A DNA stretch of 64,000 nucleotides from Styela clava (lineage: Eukaryota; Chordata; Ascidiacea; Stolidobranchia; Styelidae), in contig NC_135251.1 in assembly GCF_964204865.1 (NCBI RefSeq), positions 18,290,001-18,354,000 on the forward strand, read 5' to 3'. The notes under the pieces are model-generated. The model was not told the DNA's origin. It did no database searches and saw only the letters and a list, made by a program, of their open reading frames with translations. Made by a program: the position numbers and the translations under genes. This document shows positions 63,890 to 64,000 of the stretch, in pieces (position 1 is the stretch's first letter; the number at the start of each line of letters is the position of its first letter).

Positions 63890-64000
63890 CATGGGTGGGC
63901 AACCTTTTTCGGCTCGCGTGCCAAAATCGGCTAAACTTAACGACAAAATTCTCCCGCGTGCCGACCAATATTAAAAACTATGCTTTGCTACTGTCAAAGC
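63890..64000 (+). mobile_element. Left end of another hAT element, cut by the window edge
   Basis: CATGGGTGGGCAACC followed by GGCTCGCGTGCC closely resembles the terminus of the element at 50955 (CAGGGGTCGGCAACC, GGCACGCGTGCC). The other end lies outside the window. Confidence 0.65.

Overview
The window is animal nuclear DNA: AT-rich, with spliced genes (GT-AG introns from 73 bp to about 4.7 kb), AATAAA signals, and dispersed hAT-type and SINE-like repeats. The protein set (a Notch-family O-glucose xylosyltransferase, a DLK-type Notch ligand, a glutamate carboxypeptidase II and an interleukin-17) together with short introns suggests an invertebrate deuterostome. A tunicate is my best guess, inferred from gene content and compactness rather than from a diagnostic marker.

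Layout. 1-2245: six-plus copies of a ~370-bp tandem satellite. 3218-5332 (minus): a decayed, truncated Ty3/gypsy pol fragment. 6173-13247 (+): an eight-exon glucoside xylosyltransferase gene (407 aa). 13248-23252: about 10 kb with no gene I can name. 23253-32427 (+): a five-exon DLK-like (DOS-type) non-canonical Notch ligand (563 aa). Its 4.7-kb second intron holds two complete convergent genes: a three-exon small heat-shock protein (26672-27944, +, 372 aa) and a two-exon gene for an unrecognised 673-aa protein with two N-terminal ubiquitin-like domains (30208-28114, minus). Their poly(A) signals cross, so the transcripts should overlap tail to tail. 35578-48997 (+): a 15-exon glutamate carboxypeptidase II (NAALADase) gene, whose introns carry a 328-bp tandem duplication and several copies of one SINE-like family. 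49131-58650: a repeat-rich gap with a 1.15-kb non-autonomous hAT element. 58757-59994 (+): a five-exon interleukin-17 gene (171 aa) with a TATA box. 60308-64000: two tiny hAT MITEs with 8-bp target duplications and the start of another hAT end at the window edge.

How the genes relate. The xylosyltransferase modifies O-glucose on EGF repeats, and the DLK-like protein is an EGF-repeat Notch ligand, so two Notch-pathway genes lie within 20 kb; I see no O-glucose consensus in this ligand, so direct action of one on the other is not supported. The most interesting unknown is the tandem-Ubl protein nested beside the heat-shock gene. All exon models were built by hand from splice motifs, reading phase and family similarity. 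They join in frame throughout, except one junction of the carboxypeptidase gene that is off by one base.
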